64,000 nucleotides of DNA from Podocnemis expansa (taxonomy: Eukaryota > Chordata > Testudines > Podocnemididae): assembly GCA_007922195.1 (NCBI GenBank), contig ML681964.1, forward strand, positions 124,001 to 188,000, written 5' to 3'. The notes under the pieces are model-generated. The model was not told the DNA's origin, did no database searches, and worked only from the letters and a program-made list of their open reading frames with translations. The position numbers and the translations under genes were made by a program. Numbering within the stretch: the first letter of the stretch is position 1; each line of letters begins with the position of its first letter. Below, piece after piece: positions 1-11,895 of this stretch.

Positions 1-689
1 TATTTGAAGGTGGTGATGACACAGTCTTGCAAACTGGACTGCTTGTGTGCAAGTGACCATGTTTCCTAAGAGCCTCAGGAATGTCTGAACTGTTGTGGAA
101 GGCTGAGGCTAGAGATTGAGGCAAAAGTGGTGGATTGTCTGAAAACTGTCAGCAGAAATGCTTTTAATGTCTTGGGATTTAACAGGTCCCCAGTAAACTC
201 TCTCTTCTGAGTGACAGACAAGTTTGGCTTCCTGTTGTTTTAGTATGAGACCTAGATGGTTTAGCAAACACAGTACGATGCTGATGTAAGCAGCAACTTC
301 CTCTCTGGGTCTACCTCTGAGTAATCAGTCATACAGATGTAGGAGGATGGGAATTCCCATCTTCCTGAAATATGCCCTCACAATGACAGTGCATTTAGTA
401 AAAACCTGGGGACAAAAGAGAGGCTGAATGGAAACAGTGTGTAATGGAAGTGGTGCTCTGCCACAACTAATCAAAGGAATTTTCTGTGGCTCAACAAAAT
501 CACAAAATAGGTGTTTTGAAGCTCCAGAGCAGTAATCAGTCATTCCGAGATAATACAGGGTGAGAAGTGGGGTTACAGTGGCCATTCAGAACTAATGTAC
601 CTGATATTTTATTGAGGCTGCAAAGCTCAAGGATGGGTCTTACGTTTCCCTTGGTTTGGGTGCCAGAAAGTATCAGGAGTAAGCTAGGA

Positions 690-901
690 CAGAGGTTCCC
701 AGCCTTGTCTCTGCTGTGGCACGCCTTGGTGCCTTTAATTATTTTGAGGCGCACTGCCATATAGTTGCTAAATGAAGTCATGAATATTCATGAGTCAATC
801 CAGAACTCTTTGAGTTTTTAAAAAAAAAAAAATTCCATGGCACACCTGCTCAGGCCTGACGACACACCTATGTGCCATGGCACATTGGTTGGGAAACACC
901 G
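690..901. mobile_element. hAT-type MITE inserted in the DIRS remnant
   Basis: Terminal inverted repeats CAGAGGTTCCCAGCC (left) and its near complement GGTTGGGAAACACCG (right) bound about 212 bp. The interior has complementary blocks GTGGCACGCC and GTGCCATGGCAC and an A12 run. The CAGNGGTTCCCA terminus is typical of hAT elements. No clear 8-bp duplication remains. Confidence 0.55.
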
Positions 902-1055
902 ATCCAGCGTGTTCCAAAGGAACCTCCTCTATTGCGCCGAAAAATAGTAGAGAGTGGACCTACTTGAGAAACAGTATTTTGTGTGAGGAATCTCTACAGA
1001 CAGACAAGGAGGGAGATTGGGGAGGAGGAATGTAGGGAATTGCATAGCATAATAT

Positions 1056-1079
1056 GATCTGATGATGATGATGATGATC
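1056..1079. repeat. (GAT)n microsatellite
   Basis: About seven GAT/ATG units in a row within the DIRS remnant. Confidence 0.85.
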
Positions 1080-1260
1080 AGAACCTAGCTATCAATGGTG
1101 ATCAAGGACCAAGCATTGTAAAATTGAGCCGGCCCATCCCCAAAGGGGAGAGAGGGGCTGGAGGAGCCATAACAGGAATAGTGCTTTGGAACAAGGAGTC
1201 AAAATGGATGCTGGGCTGGGGAGAGGGGCACAAGGTCTTTTTCTGTAGCCCTGTCAGTCA

Positions 1261-3699
1261 CAGAACAATAAGCATCTGTGACATTTGAGGGCAATAGAAA
1301 CAAATATGTAAAAAAAAAAAAGGCATGATTTTGTAGTAAACTTACAAGCTATATGGAATGGTAAACTTTTATAGGAAGAGTCCAGAAATGTGCAGGAGGG
1401 AGTTTTTTCTGAGGCATAGAAGAGCTTGTTAATGAGATGTTGCTGGCAGCTGTGCTATTACAATATTTTGGGTTGTGCATTCCAGTAAGAAAAAGTCTGT
1501 TTCTTCCCCTCCTTGGAAAGATGTTAATTGTATGTCCTATACAAAGCAAAATATGTTTTTAAAAAATCAGGAAAGAAGAAAAAAAAACAAAGCTGCCCAA
1601 AAATCTCTAAATGTTGAGAGACCAACAATGAGTTTTACTCTATTCAGGAGATGTTAACACTTTCAGCTACATCTACTGATATTTGTCCAACATTTCCTAC
1701 AATATAGACAAAAATATAGACCACCTTCTAGCTTGGGTGGGTGAAAAGAGATTATTTTATCCAGAGGATCTTGTTTGATATAAGGGTCATTCATTGGTCT
1801 TAGATCAGTCGTGATATTTTGAAATGTCAGTAATTAACTCTGTTCAATGCAACAAGTTCTTCCATTATATGTTTTAAAGTCTTTTGATGATGAAGTTGCT
1901 CTGAAAAGTTGTTAAACATTTCCTGTTTTTCTTCGTTTTTACCACTTCCTTTTGCTTTCTGCTAATCATCTTCTGTGTGGTGTTTGGTGGGAGCAGTACA
2001 TATAACAATTGATCTGTGTAACTGTTTCCTTTAAAACAGTTTTAGCCTGATTTGAAAGAAGTTTATAGGCTCAAAATGCCTTATTTTTTTATTTTTTGCC
2101 ATGCTCTTACACCTTTGTTTGCCAAATAAACACATCTAATGAAGCACTATACAGTATATTGGGGGCAAAGCAAGGAAAAATTTCACATTAGTCTGTTACT
2201 GTTGAAGAGTCTAGCAAGAGTAGTGGAGATATCTGGTTATTTTATCCCTAAACTAAAATCATTCAATACTACACCTGTATGCAAGTCTTTCCTTTTTGGA
2301 GATAAATAAGGTGACCCAACTGGAGTTTTTCATCTGTTTGTAACTGTCCCAGTGCTCTGTTGCTTAAAACAGAATGCAAGTGAACCAGATTCATTTTTAT
2401 ATTGTGAAGGCAATATGCTGCTTCACCAGTCAGAAGAGAAGAGAAAAACATCAGAAAAGCACTCTGGCAACATTTAATTGCAGAAGAAGACCCTTCTTTC
2501 CTCATGTACAATTTCTGGCTTTTAAAATTGGAAGTGCATGTTTAACAATGGTTACCTGCATCTGAACCCATTTTTAATGTTTAAATTATTCTTTTAATGA
2601 AAAGTAAAAATGAATCAGAAGATGCAGAATTTTAATTAAATTACTGATCGTGGTATTTAGATAATTGGCTGGAGCTTACTAGTTGGCCACCAAAAGCCCT
2701 AGTGGAATTTTGATGTGGTAATAGTTAAGAATCATTCTCCCTTAATTTCCTATTTGTAAAATGAAATCTGTGTCATTGGACAAGACACTCACTCTGAATT
2801 AGTTTTAGAAGGGCATTTTTGCCTCTTTGATACCAGTCTTGAACCGTTGAGTCAGTTGCTTTACCTCAAGGAGACAGAAGCTCTAAAGATGCACAAAAGT
2901 CTTAAGGTGTTAAGTTTTGGCTTCTTTCAGGTCTTAGTCTACCTTGCTTGGAGTTTGTCATAGCAGCATACTTCTGTTCCGTTGTATCTTAAATTTTTTC
3001 CCCCCAAGATGAGTCACAATCAAGAAAAACAGAAATGGGACCGAGATGGGAGACAAGACTCAGTGTTTTTTCAGTCTCAGGAGGCATCGTTTACCCCAAG
3101 AAACAGCATAGAAGAGCTGGTAGAAGCAGCACAGAATTCTCTAATAACATATTGGAGTCTCTCCTCTCTTCTCAAGTTGTCTCTGTATGATAGACTGTGG
3201 ACACTCTTCTATGGCAGATCTTGCTTTTCTTGTAACAGTGGCCTTTGGGAGCTCTAGCTCAAGCCAAGGCCTTCTACAAAGTTTCCCCTACCTAAAATAA
3301 GTAAGCTGGTGACAGCTGCTAAGGCTCCAGGCCATTTTTGATCAGCCTGATCAAGTCACCATCTTTAGGTACATTTCTTGTCACTAGGAAGGGCATCTAC
3401 TGTGTTCAGTGAGAAATCTGGATCTTTGTAACTAAAGGAATGATATTTCTTTAAGCTATTCATATAAGAGCATTTAACTTTCTTATATAAAGTACCAAAA
3501 CAAAATTCTTAGCATTAGATTAACTACCTCAGTCACTAATATAGGAGGAACTTCCCTTTTGTTATGGGAAACTGGACAGTTCACTCTCCCTTCATCCGTT
3601 CTCTAGTGCCATCTGCAGCACCTGAATCAGAGTTTGCACTACACGTCCATATTTATAAGCTCTCTCTATCTCTTGAAGTACTTAATTGCTTCTCATCAC
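1261..3699. other. SNRK intron, no recognised feature
   Basis: AT-rich intronic sequence. Short ORFs here lack codon bias or recognisable similarity. Nothing else seen. Confidence 0.6.
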
Positions 3700-4180
3700 A
3701 GTAATATGTGGGTACCTCACACTCATTAATAGATTTAATCCTTCTAACAATCATTTTACAAGGAGGAACTGAGGCGTTGGGCATCTTAACTGAGTTTTCC
3801 AAAGTTACACAGGCTACGTCCCCACTAGTTTGAACTAACTGCGATCTTCTTAGTTTGAACTAACAACGTGGACTAGTTGAACTAACTGCCTTAGTTTGAA
3901 CTTAGTAAGTTCAAACTAAGGGTTGGTTAGAGTCTTTGCTGTTCTTAGTTCAAAATTAACCATTGGCACTTACTAGTTTGGACTAAGCGTTCCTTAGTTT
4001 GAACTAAGGAATTTCTTAGTTTGAACTAAGAGAAGGCTAGTGTGGCCTTGGGCTAATTTAGTTCAAATTAAGTCTCCTTAATTCGAACTAAATTGCTAGT
4101 GTAGACATAGCCACACAGTCTGGCTACACTGGGAATTAAACTCAGTTTACCTGCATCTTAGTCCAATGCCTTAGTCATAA
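3700..4180 (+). repeat. MIR/CORE-SINE-like ancient SINE, split by a MITE
   Basis: 3700-3811 has the MIR-type blocks ATTTTACAAGGAGGAACTGA and AAAGTTACACAG; after the MITE, 4113-4180 continues with ACACAGTCTGGCTACACTGG and a GGAATTAAACTCAG block, the usual order after the core. The two halves flank the MITE at 3812-4112 and share its 5-bp duplication. The SINE is diverged. Confidence 0.55.
3812..4112. mobile_element. 301-bp MITE made of repeated TTAGTTTGAACTAA-like units
   Basis: Termini GGCTACGTCCCCACTAG and CTAGTGTAGACATAGCC are inverted complements, and the element is flanked by a 5-bp direct repeat ACACA (3807-3811 and 4113-4117). Inside are at least eight copies of the near-palindrome TTAGTTTGAACTAA or its complement, in both orientations. 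No coding capacity. The superfamily is uncertain. Confidence 0.65.
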
Positions 4181-4621
4181 GTCCCTTCTCTTGGCAGGCA
4201 ACACTTTTGCTCCTGAAGTCTACTAATTTGTATCATTTTGTTGAGCAGAATGTCATTTTACAAGACTCCTGGAAAATAAAACAGATGGGGCATTGAAAAA
4301 GTCTTATGGATTTGTTGGTTGGCCAGCTTGCCACGTCTTTTCATTCTCTCTGTGGCATGGTCACTAACTGAGTGCTTAGGTGGAAGTGTAACCAGCTTAA
4401 GAAGGAAGCACTGAAGTCCATTTTGCCAGAAGTCCATACTTTTTTTTTTTTTGACAATTTCTTGTTACTTCCCTCCACGCAGCCCTCAATTTCATTTCAT
4501 TCAGTCACTGACTATTACCCTTGTAAAGAGAGCCCTCAAGTAATATCCTTGCATGGTTGGGGAACTTTCAATCTCATGGCTGTTGAGAAGGGAAGGATGC
4601 CCTACTGGGGTATGTTTCTTT

Positions 4622-4652
<31 letters not shown>

Positions 4653-6987
4653 AACAGCTCAATTCTTCCAACTCCTCTTGGCCATGCATTTGGCCAGTAA
4701 GAATTTCAGGCATTCTTTAAAATCATAATTCTGTAAAGGTCTGCTCCCTCAACAGATATGTTGCTTTCTTTTACAGAAGGCTTTTTAGACAAAGGCCTTG
4801 CTTGTCACTACACTGAAGTCAAGCTTCAGTTCTCTGTATTGTTAAAGGAGGTGAATGTGCCAAGCCTTCCAGTGGTCTCGTATCTTCTCTAATAATCTGG
4901 TTCATTTTAGCAGTTGGATTTAGACTTCCTTTCAGATGTATTATTTTCATTTTGTTATTGATGCTAGTTCTCAAAAAAAACTCTCTTAACATTCCATTCA
5001 AGTGAGTAATGTGTGTCTTTGAGACTCCTGGCTAAGCCATTTTACCTGTAATTGTACCTTCTGATGTGAAGAGCAATAAGCTTCAAGTTTGGTCTCCACA
5101 ACTATAGTTTCTGTAGAGAAGGGTGGGAGTGAAAACTGCACCTTTTTTTCTACCCATAGTGATCTCCTGGTTGCATTAGAACACAGTGTGTTACAAAACA
5201 GAGTAACAAAGTACAGATTGTTATGAGGAAATAATACCACATTCTCCTGGAATATTTCAAAAGACAACACTGTTAATTAAGTTTGGAATAATTCTGAACT
5301 TTGACAGCACAGAATTATTGCAGCTACTATGTTCAGAGAAAGTGTCAAGGTATCTAGGCAATGCAAGAAGCCCTCAAGTACTGTTTTTGAACCTTTGTTA
5401 AACCTCTTCTTTGTTTTGTACCTATGTGAAAGTAATGGTTTCCTGAGTAACATAAAAGTATGTAACGCTAAAATAATTATGTGGGTAATTCATTGAAGTT
5501 TGACTATGACCAAGAGTTTGTCTTGATTTTTTTCATGTGATGGTATTAAAACCTTTCTCAATTACTAGCATCTTCTGTCAATAAAACCAAAATGTGTGAA
5601 GTTCAAAATCTAGTTGATGATTGTAAAAGAAAAGAAAAGACATTAAATTCTCAGGCATGGCTATCCATCAGGTATTTTGTCTCAATATTTTTTTGAACAT
5701 GTATAAAATACTAGACTGCTGTCTGATACAGGACATTCTTGGTAATGAAAGTTAAAGAAATAACTCCTAGCTGATCAGTCAAATTTGATTTCAGACTTAA
5801 AAACCGGTATGATGGTGATGGTTCCTTGTGTTTAATTAAAAAGCCTCTCTCCATCCTGTCGTGAGGAAATAATAAATTGAAATCTGGTATTTATACAGTA
5901 CCTTTCAACCCAGAGTGCTGTACAAATAATATGTACATAAAGCAGTGTAGTCAGCCAGACAACTGACGCACAGCAAGCTGGACAATAGGAGTTGTGTATA
6001 AATTTGGTCTAAGGTATATTCCTTCCCTATGAATAATTGTAGGATCTTCTGTGTCCACTCAGAACAATTGAAACATCTCAAGGTCTGTCAGAAGTTCCTA
6101 CACAGAGTAAATAAAGTTAATGGAACATCATTTAAGTATTTCGGAGTTGTGGGGATGAGAATACCCACAGATTTAAAAATATCTGCCTATTATATGATTT
6201 AGTAAAGACACCCAAAACAAATGTTTTCTCGAAAGAAATGTGTGAACTTTTTAACTTACTCAATGGATACTACTTTATTATTTGAACCATTAATTTGTAA
6301 TACTTGTCTATCCTATTATATATAAGAAGTGAAATCCTCTAATTTAAAATTAAACCTTTCAATTTAAAGTGCATGGTATTTTGTTGCGGGGGATAGCGGG
6401 AAGAAGGATGCAGTATTTACTTAGCATTCTTAAAAATTCCAATTAGTATATGGTAATACAGAAGAACTGTAAATAGTGAAATTAAACAAGATTTTTCTGC
6501 AAAGTAAGTTAATTAAAACGTATTACAGTAGTACATTGAGGTCTCATGCAAATGATGCAGTTGTCTGTTAACGAAGCACATGCACTGAACATACTCTATG
6601 CATAAATTAAAATGAGATTTTTTTTTTTTTTTGGAGGAGGGTAGGGCATACTACATAACATCCTCTTCAGATTTTCTTGGAACTTACCTTTACACTGAAA
6701 GAGAGAATCACTTGTTTAGACATACACTAGGAAAGTATTCACTGGAAATTACTTTCCATCCTTTAGAGCTTGTAGAAAAGTCAGTGTTACCGGGTTTGAG
6801 CCTCCAAAGTACTCCACTCTGATACCATTCTGGCAAATTACTGAAGTACATGTGAGTTAGTCCTACTGAATTCGCATATGTTGTTGTCATGGGGCCAGAA
6901 TTCTCATTTTCTGCAGGATTGAGCTCATAAGCCATTATTAGCATAAAACAATATTAACCCAGAGAATTATCATCAAATTAGAAGTCT

Positions 6988-7022
<35 letters not shown>

Positions 7023-8633
7023 AGGCTGAATTGCTCCAATTTATTTTTCAGCTCAACTATACAAAGACTAAATAGGTTATAATTAGCAAAATGGGTAATT
7101 GTTTTAAAAATTAATAAATGTGTGTGGTTTTACACACAGTTAAATGACATACAGCTGTTGAATATGTTAAGGACTCTTGACATCTACACTGTAACGCTTC
7201 CCCTCCCCACCACCATCTGTGGGAAAGAGTTTCAGAGGATGGATCCACTGAGTTGGAGACATGCAATGGAGCAAAATTAACAGCAGTTGTTCTTGGTGGG
7301 GCAATAGCACAGGCTTTGAAATCCAGTGGAGGGAGGGAGGGGTGTGGAGGGTCTCGGAGCCTGGATCCAGTCTTACTGGGATCATCTATACTGTTTTTAG
7401 CCCTGTAGCATGAGCCTGTGTCTGCTGATCTATGTGCTGAGATTCACTGTTGTCATGAGGGGTTTTTTTGTTTTTGTTTTGCAGTATAGTCATACCCTGA
7501 CTAAGTCAAAGAAAAGAGCATACTTTTTGGAAGGCTTATATATAGCATTGCCTTCATTCACTCCTGTGTATAAACTGTTAGCCTATACTATACATATCTC
7601 CTATTATCTATAACAGTTCAGTTCTCTTTGACTATTTTATCAGTTCTCACTATTGCTTCCTCCTCAGAGTTAACTTTTAAAAATTCACTCACTGGATGTA
7701 GAAAAAAGTGACAAACATGCAAAAGCTTCATACTGTTCAGATCATTACATAATTACTTTTAATCTTTTATGTCACCTTACCAGAAAACAAGAAAATTGAT
7801 ACTTTGTTTTCTGCTAGGGCTATATGGAAGGAATTTACTAGAAATCCAAGTGTTAACTACATTAAATGTGTGACTGTTCTTAAATAATTTGAGAACTTTA
7901 GGCTTAACTGCTTAAAGGGAAGAAAATACTAATTACAAATAGTGACCTGGATTCAAATATTTACAATAAAATTAATAGAGAAATATATGGCATATATATG
8001 GTATTTTCCAGTAAAATAAAAAATTTGCTTCATCCTGTAACATACAGATATTGAGAATTGCTTATTTTAATGCCCCAGAAAGGACAGATAGAGTAGATAA
8101 AAATCTGGTTTTCAGTAGGCTGTGACCTGTTATAAGGTAGTCTATATCCTCTGATTTTGAATGGACAAAATATTCTGTGCCTTTGAGTAAATATTCACTA
8201 CAAAATGAGATGGGTTTTGGTTAACTTCAGAAGTTTTCCTCGCAGCTCATTGTAATTATAAGCAATCATATTGCTTTAACAATATAAAAAGTCAACTTTT
8301 TGAAAATCAGTATTAAATATAGCAAAAATTGAGGTGTCAGGAAATGGATAAATATATAATTTTGTAATGCACTCCCATGCTTTTCTGCATGGCTTTAAAT
8401 CACTAATTTTGGAACTTCTATCCACAATCATAAAACTGTCAATAAAAGATAGAATTTATTGTATTTTTCTACTTTATTACAAAGGAATTGTAAAGTCTAT
8501 AGTTAATGCCTATAAAGAGAGTCCAATAACAGCACTTAATTTAGAAACCTTAATAGAAATTCAGTAATTACTATTGCAGTCTTTTTTTCTGTCTTCCTGG
8601 CAATAAGTTTAAAATATGTATTGTAATTTACAG
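4181..8633. other. SNRK intron, mostly featureless
   Basis: Contains T-rich tracts (4441-4453, 4618-4653) and an A31-type tract (6990-7020). A block near 5895-5930 (TACAGTACCTTTCAACCCAG then GTGCTGTACAAA) resembles the tail of an old LINE/SINE but is too short to classify. No exon recognised. Confidence 0.5.
6990..7020. repeat. Poly(A) tract
   Basis: About 31 consecutive A residues. No retrocopy body was recognised upstream, so this is treated as a simple homopolymer. Confidence 0.8.
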
Positions 8634-8775
8634 ATATATGGAGCCTGGGTGTTATCCTGTTCATGTTGGTATGTGGACAACCACCATTCCAAGAAGCAAA
8701 TGACAGTGAAACACTGACTATGATCATGGACTGCAAATATACAGTGCCGTCGCATGTATCCAAAGAATGTAAAGA
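8634..8775 (+). CDS. SNRK: SNRK exon: kinase C-lobe (internal exon)
   Basis: Internal coding exon of the SNF-related serine/threonine kinase, an AMPK-family kinase. It follows a pyrimidine-rich tract ending in CAG (8631-8633) and is followed by GTAAGT at 8776. It starts at codon position 2: the Asp of the DIWSLG motif is split across the junction. It ends two bases into the next Asp codon. The translation contains [12 protein letters not shown] and [14 protein letters not shown], kinase subdomain IX and the following helix, about residues 197-243 if the protein has the usual 765 residues. The 142-bp length and phases join exactly to the exon at 11683. Upstream exons with the glycine loop, HRD and DFG motifs were not found in 1-8633 and must lie before the window. 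Confidence 0.95.
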
Positions 8776-9639
8776 GTAAGTAAAATAGGGTTGTATACTA
8801 CCTACAAATTGTCTTTGTCCATATATACAGTGCTGCAGTGGTTCGGTGGTCTACCGGTACATTAACATCATTGGTGTGCATCTGCTGACAACATTCTAGG
8901 ATGATGGGAGAGCTGTTTCCCTTCAGCATAAAACCCCCCTCCTCTGCAAATAGCAGAAGCTACATTGGTTGGAGACTTCCATTCACCATGAGATGACATC
9001 TTCTGGGATCCTAAAATGTACTGATCTGTTCAGCAAAGCCTTTTCCTGTCTTCTCCTTAGAAGTCATTGGGTGACGTTCCAGAGGTGGTGCCTCTCCAGG
9101 TGGACCTATTTACCACCAGGCAGAAAAGGAAGTGCCATTAATTCTGTTTGCTGCATGGGCACAACAAAGGTTCCCTTGCGGATGCCTTTCTGTTCTCATA
9201 GGCAGACCATCTACTGTATATCTTTCCTCTGATACCCCTACTTCACAAGATGCTCCTAAAATCAAATAGGATAAGGCAAAGCTTGTATTGATAGCATGAG
9301 CATGGCCATGCCAGCATTAGTTCAGCATGCTTTTGGACCTCTTGATGGCAGTGCTGCTTGCACTTGCACTCCACCCAGCTTTGATGTTACAAGGCTTTGG
9401 CAGGTTGCTTCATCTGAATCTTACCATCCTGCACTTGACTGCGTGGTTGGTGCCTGGTGATTCCCTAAGGAGTGGGCCTTAGATCAGGTTTGACAAGGTC
9501 TTGCTAGGTAATAGCCATCCACCAGGGCTACCAGCCTGGTCAAGTGGAAATGTATCTTCTTGGGCCTCTGCACAGAATCTCTATCCTGGTCTTCTCTGTG
9601 GTCTATCTTGGCCTGTGTGCTCCACGTAACACATCAGGG

Positions 9640-10530
9640 TTTGGCCCTCTTGTCTGTTAAGTTTAACATGGTAGCCATCTCAAACTTCCACCCTCCACTG
9701 AATTGCAGATCAGTGTCCTCTCATGAGATCACTGTCAGGTTTATTAAGGGGCTGGAAAGACTATTCTTGTTAGTGTTGAAAAGTGCCACAGGACTCTGTG
9801 TTTTGCTGAACTAGACTAACATGGCTACCCCTTCGGAACTTATTCTTGGGTTTGTAAACTTATCCCCCCATAGGATTTATACCTAGTCCTGTTGAGGGTC
9901 TCCCTTTGAGCCATTAATGTCATGCTTCATGTTGATTCTCTTGGAAAGTTGCCTTCCTGCTGGCCTTCGTTTTGGCCAGAAGGGTCACTGAAGTCAAAGC
10001 CCTTATGGTGGAACCCTTTTATAGGATGGTCTTTAAGAACAGGGTCCAGCTGTCCCCCCATCCAGCCTTCCTACCAAAGATGATGATGCAATTCCACAAC
10101 AACCAGGACATTTTTCTAGCAATCTTCTTCTCAAAACCTCACAAGAATGCTGAGGAACATTTGTTCCATACACTGGACGTTAAGTGGGTCTTCACATTTT
10201 GTATTAAAAGAACTAAGTCCTTCCATATGTCAGTGCAACTCTGTAGCAGTATTGGAAAAGATGAGGGCTTCCTATGTCATCCCAAAGAATCTCATCCTGG
10301 GTAATAGCCTGTATTTGAGCTTGATAGGAGCAGGTGATAATTCCATGTCTGACCAATGTGACCGCTTTTTCTCCAAGGGCCTAGACTTCATCAGCAGTGT
10401 TTCTTACAAAGATACCAATCCAAGTCATCAACAGGGCTGCAGCCTGGTCTTTGGTACACATTTTTATATTCCACTACACGGTCGCCCAACATGCCCAGTT
10501 TTAGAAGACCATTGCAATCAGCACATCCAT
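9640..10530 (+). pseudogene. DIRS tyrosine recombinase (decayed)
   Basis: Recombinase of the DIRS mobility module, which would integrate a circular DNA intermediate. Visible blocks: HQGLALLSVKFNMVAISNFH, then RSVSSHEITVRFIKGLERLF, then after the PLE insertion ARRVTEVKALMVEPFYRMVF and HPAFLPKMMMQFHNNQDIFL. The Arg pair at 9978-9983 corresponds to the first catalytic Arg box. The HxxR box is not recognisable. A Tyr codon at 10475-10477 in a VHIFIFHYT context fits the nucleophile. Frameshifts occur before 9860 and near 10300, so it is not functional. Confidence 0.7.
9770..9840. mobile_element. Short PLE terminal fragment with 8-bp duplication
   Basis: Contains AGTGCCACAGGACTC and CTGAACTAGACTAACATGGC, the outer end of the PLE terminal repeats. 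Flanked by TATTCTTG at 9762-9769 and 9841-9848. Inserted into the DIRS recombinase gene. Confidence 0.7.
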
Positions 10531-10758
10531 GAACTCTGAGCCCACCTTTGAGGATGCTGGTTGTGTCACCCATCATGTCATGAGCAAGAATAAAAAATGA
10601 TTACTAAGTTTTGTGCAAATATTCTTCAAGATGTATTGCTTATGTCGATCCCATGACCTGCCCTCCTACTCCACTGTTGGAGCTACCAGCAAAAAAGAAC
10701 TGAATTGGAGGAACTGGTGGCACCCCTTATACCAAGGCATATGTGCACAACTCTAGAG

Positions 10759-10925
10759 CAGTAATTTTCAAACCGTGGGGCAGGACCTGGTGCTGGGCTG
10801 CAGTGTCCCATGCTGTTGCCACCAAAAGATTGGAATGTATTGCTCAAAGGTGTAGTTGCTGGGCCACAGATATAAAAGATATTTTTTCAGTTGAGTCCTA
10901 TGGAAAAACAGTTTGAAAACCACTG
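10759..10925. mobile_element. hAT MITE, 167 bp, perfect 8-bp target duplication
   Basis: Termini CAGTAATTTTCAAAC and GTTTGAAAACCACTG are inverted repeats. An exact CTCTAGAG lies on both sides (10751-10758 and 10926-10933), the 8-bp duplication expected of hAT transposition. Inserted in the DIRS right end. Confidence 0.85.
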
Positions 10926-11127
10926 CTCTAGAGGGTGATAGACCTGGCTCGGCTAGTATCACTGAATGAAAAAGCTTCAGCAGCTATGGAATTAGTATGC
11001 AGCCACTGTAGCATGGGTGGATGTGAGCAACACATCTCAAAGAACAGGAAGGTTACTAATAATTTTTTTTAAACTCCTTATCTGTTCACCCTTTGTATTT
11101 TAGTAGTGAAACTGAGTATCTTTTTGC

Positions 11128-11212
11128 AGACCTGAAGAAGACCTTTGTGTAAGCTCAAAAGCTTTGTTTCCTTTCATCAAGAGATGTTGGCCCAATGAAA
11201 GAAAATAGCTTA
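11128..11212. repeat. Unclassified dispersed repeat, copy 1
   Basis: Reads CCTGAAGAAGACCTTTGTG, then AAGCTCAAAAGCTTTG, then GATGTTGGCCCAATGAAAG. The same family is at 46490-46565 and, inverted, at 52085-52150. The motif order (CTGAAGAAG ... GCTCAAAAGCT) parallels the PLE ribozyme-like motif, but the family is not identified. Confidence 0.5.
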
Positions 11213-11219
11213 CCCATCA

Positions 11220-11682
11220 TGACTTTTACATTCATCTTAATTCCTTATTCTTGATGACAATAGCAAAAATGTATTAATATTAAATAACATTTACATTGCA
11301 GTAGTGTCTAGAAGTCACCTAGGTTTGGGCGTTATTGTGAAAAACACTGTACCAACCAACAGAAAATGAAAGAGGAGTTTTAGAGGTGAAAAGCCCAAGT
11401 AAATCGAATGGAAATTGTGGAGTTTGCTACGTTTTCAGGTTTTTTTGAGCCAGTTGTTCTATTCATTTTAGTTTTGCATTGTCATTTAGAATATCTTTGT
11501 AACTGCACATTGTTTCCAGTCACACTGTACTTGCATTATTTCTGTTGGGTGGTTTGCAAAGAGGCTAATGTGAGCTGATACTAATGAAAAGAAAAGAGTT
11601 TTCTTCCCAATATTGCTGTTGTGATGATTGCTTTCTGGACATACTAGTACATTTTGTTCATAGATTTATTTTTTTTTCCTAG
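11220..11682. other. SNRK intron end, no further feature
   Basis: Ordinary AT-rich intron leading to the T-rich tract and acceptor at 11682. Confidence 0.6.
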
Positions 11683-11895
11683 TCTAATTACACGGATGTT
11701 GCAGAGAGATCCAAAACGAAGAGCATCTTTGGAAGAGATTGAAAATCATCCGTGGCTCCAAGGAGTTGACCCATCGCCAGCAACGAAGTACAATATCCCT
11801 CTGGTTTCATACAAAAATCTTTCAGAGGAAGAACACAACAGTATAATACAACGCATGGTCCTTGGTGACATAGCAGATCGAGATACAATAGTAGA
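11683..11895 (+). CDS. SNRK: SNRK exon: end of kinase domain and start of UBA-like region
   Basis: Internal exon preceded by a T-rich tract and CCTAG (11678-11682) and followed by GTAAG at 11896. The reading frame gives [19 protein letters not shown] and then [19 protein letters not shown], the end of the kinase fold (the conserved Arg of subdomain XI is in the RDPKRR stretch). It continues into the start of the ubiquitin-associated-like segment, [20 protein letters not shown]. It covers about residues 244-315. Both junction codons are split: Asp at the 5' end, Glu at the 3' end. The 213-bp length keeps the frame with both neighbours. The sequence is very close to mammalian SNRK as I remember it, so this is a functional ortholog rather than a retrocopy; introns are present. 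Confidence 0.95.

Larger units (their letters stand above)
1..1260 (-). mobile_element. DIRS-like retrotransposon remnant (reverse transcriptase region)
   Basis: The - strand reads a decayed reverse transcriptase: within 325-585 the translation has VFTKCTVIVRAYFRKMGIPI followed by a His/Leu/Tyr/Asp box that replaces the usual YLDDW of DIRS elements. The order of blocks matches the DIRS copy at 40520-43870. For example, AGCAGTAATCAGTCATTCC near 522 parallels AGCAGCAAACCAGTCATTC near 41092, and 1084-1260 parallels 41412-41560. Several frameshifts are present. A hAT MITE (690-901) interrupts it. The element runs off the left edge of the window. Confidence 0.65.
8840..11065 (+). mobile_element. 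DIRS-like retrotransposon remnant (RNase H, tyrosine recombinase, right terminal repeat)
   Basis: The + strand carries the 3' half of a DIRS element inside the SNRK intron, starting about 65 bp after the exon ending at 8775. In order: an RNase H-type block (about 8940-9240; one frame gives a VDLF-T-RQKRK stretch), a tyrosine recombinase (9640-10530), and a terminal repeat ending near 11060 with CACATCTCAAAGAACAGG and AAGGTTACT. That end is the complement of the outer end of the DIRS ITR at 35350. Frames are broken. A short PLE tail (9770-9840) and a hAT MITE (10759-10925) are nested in it. Confidence 0.75.
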
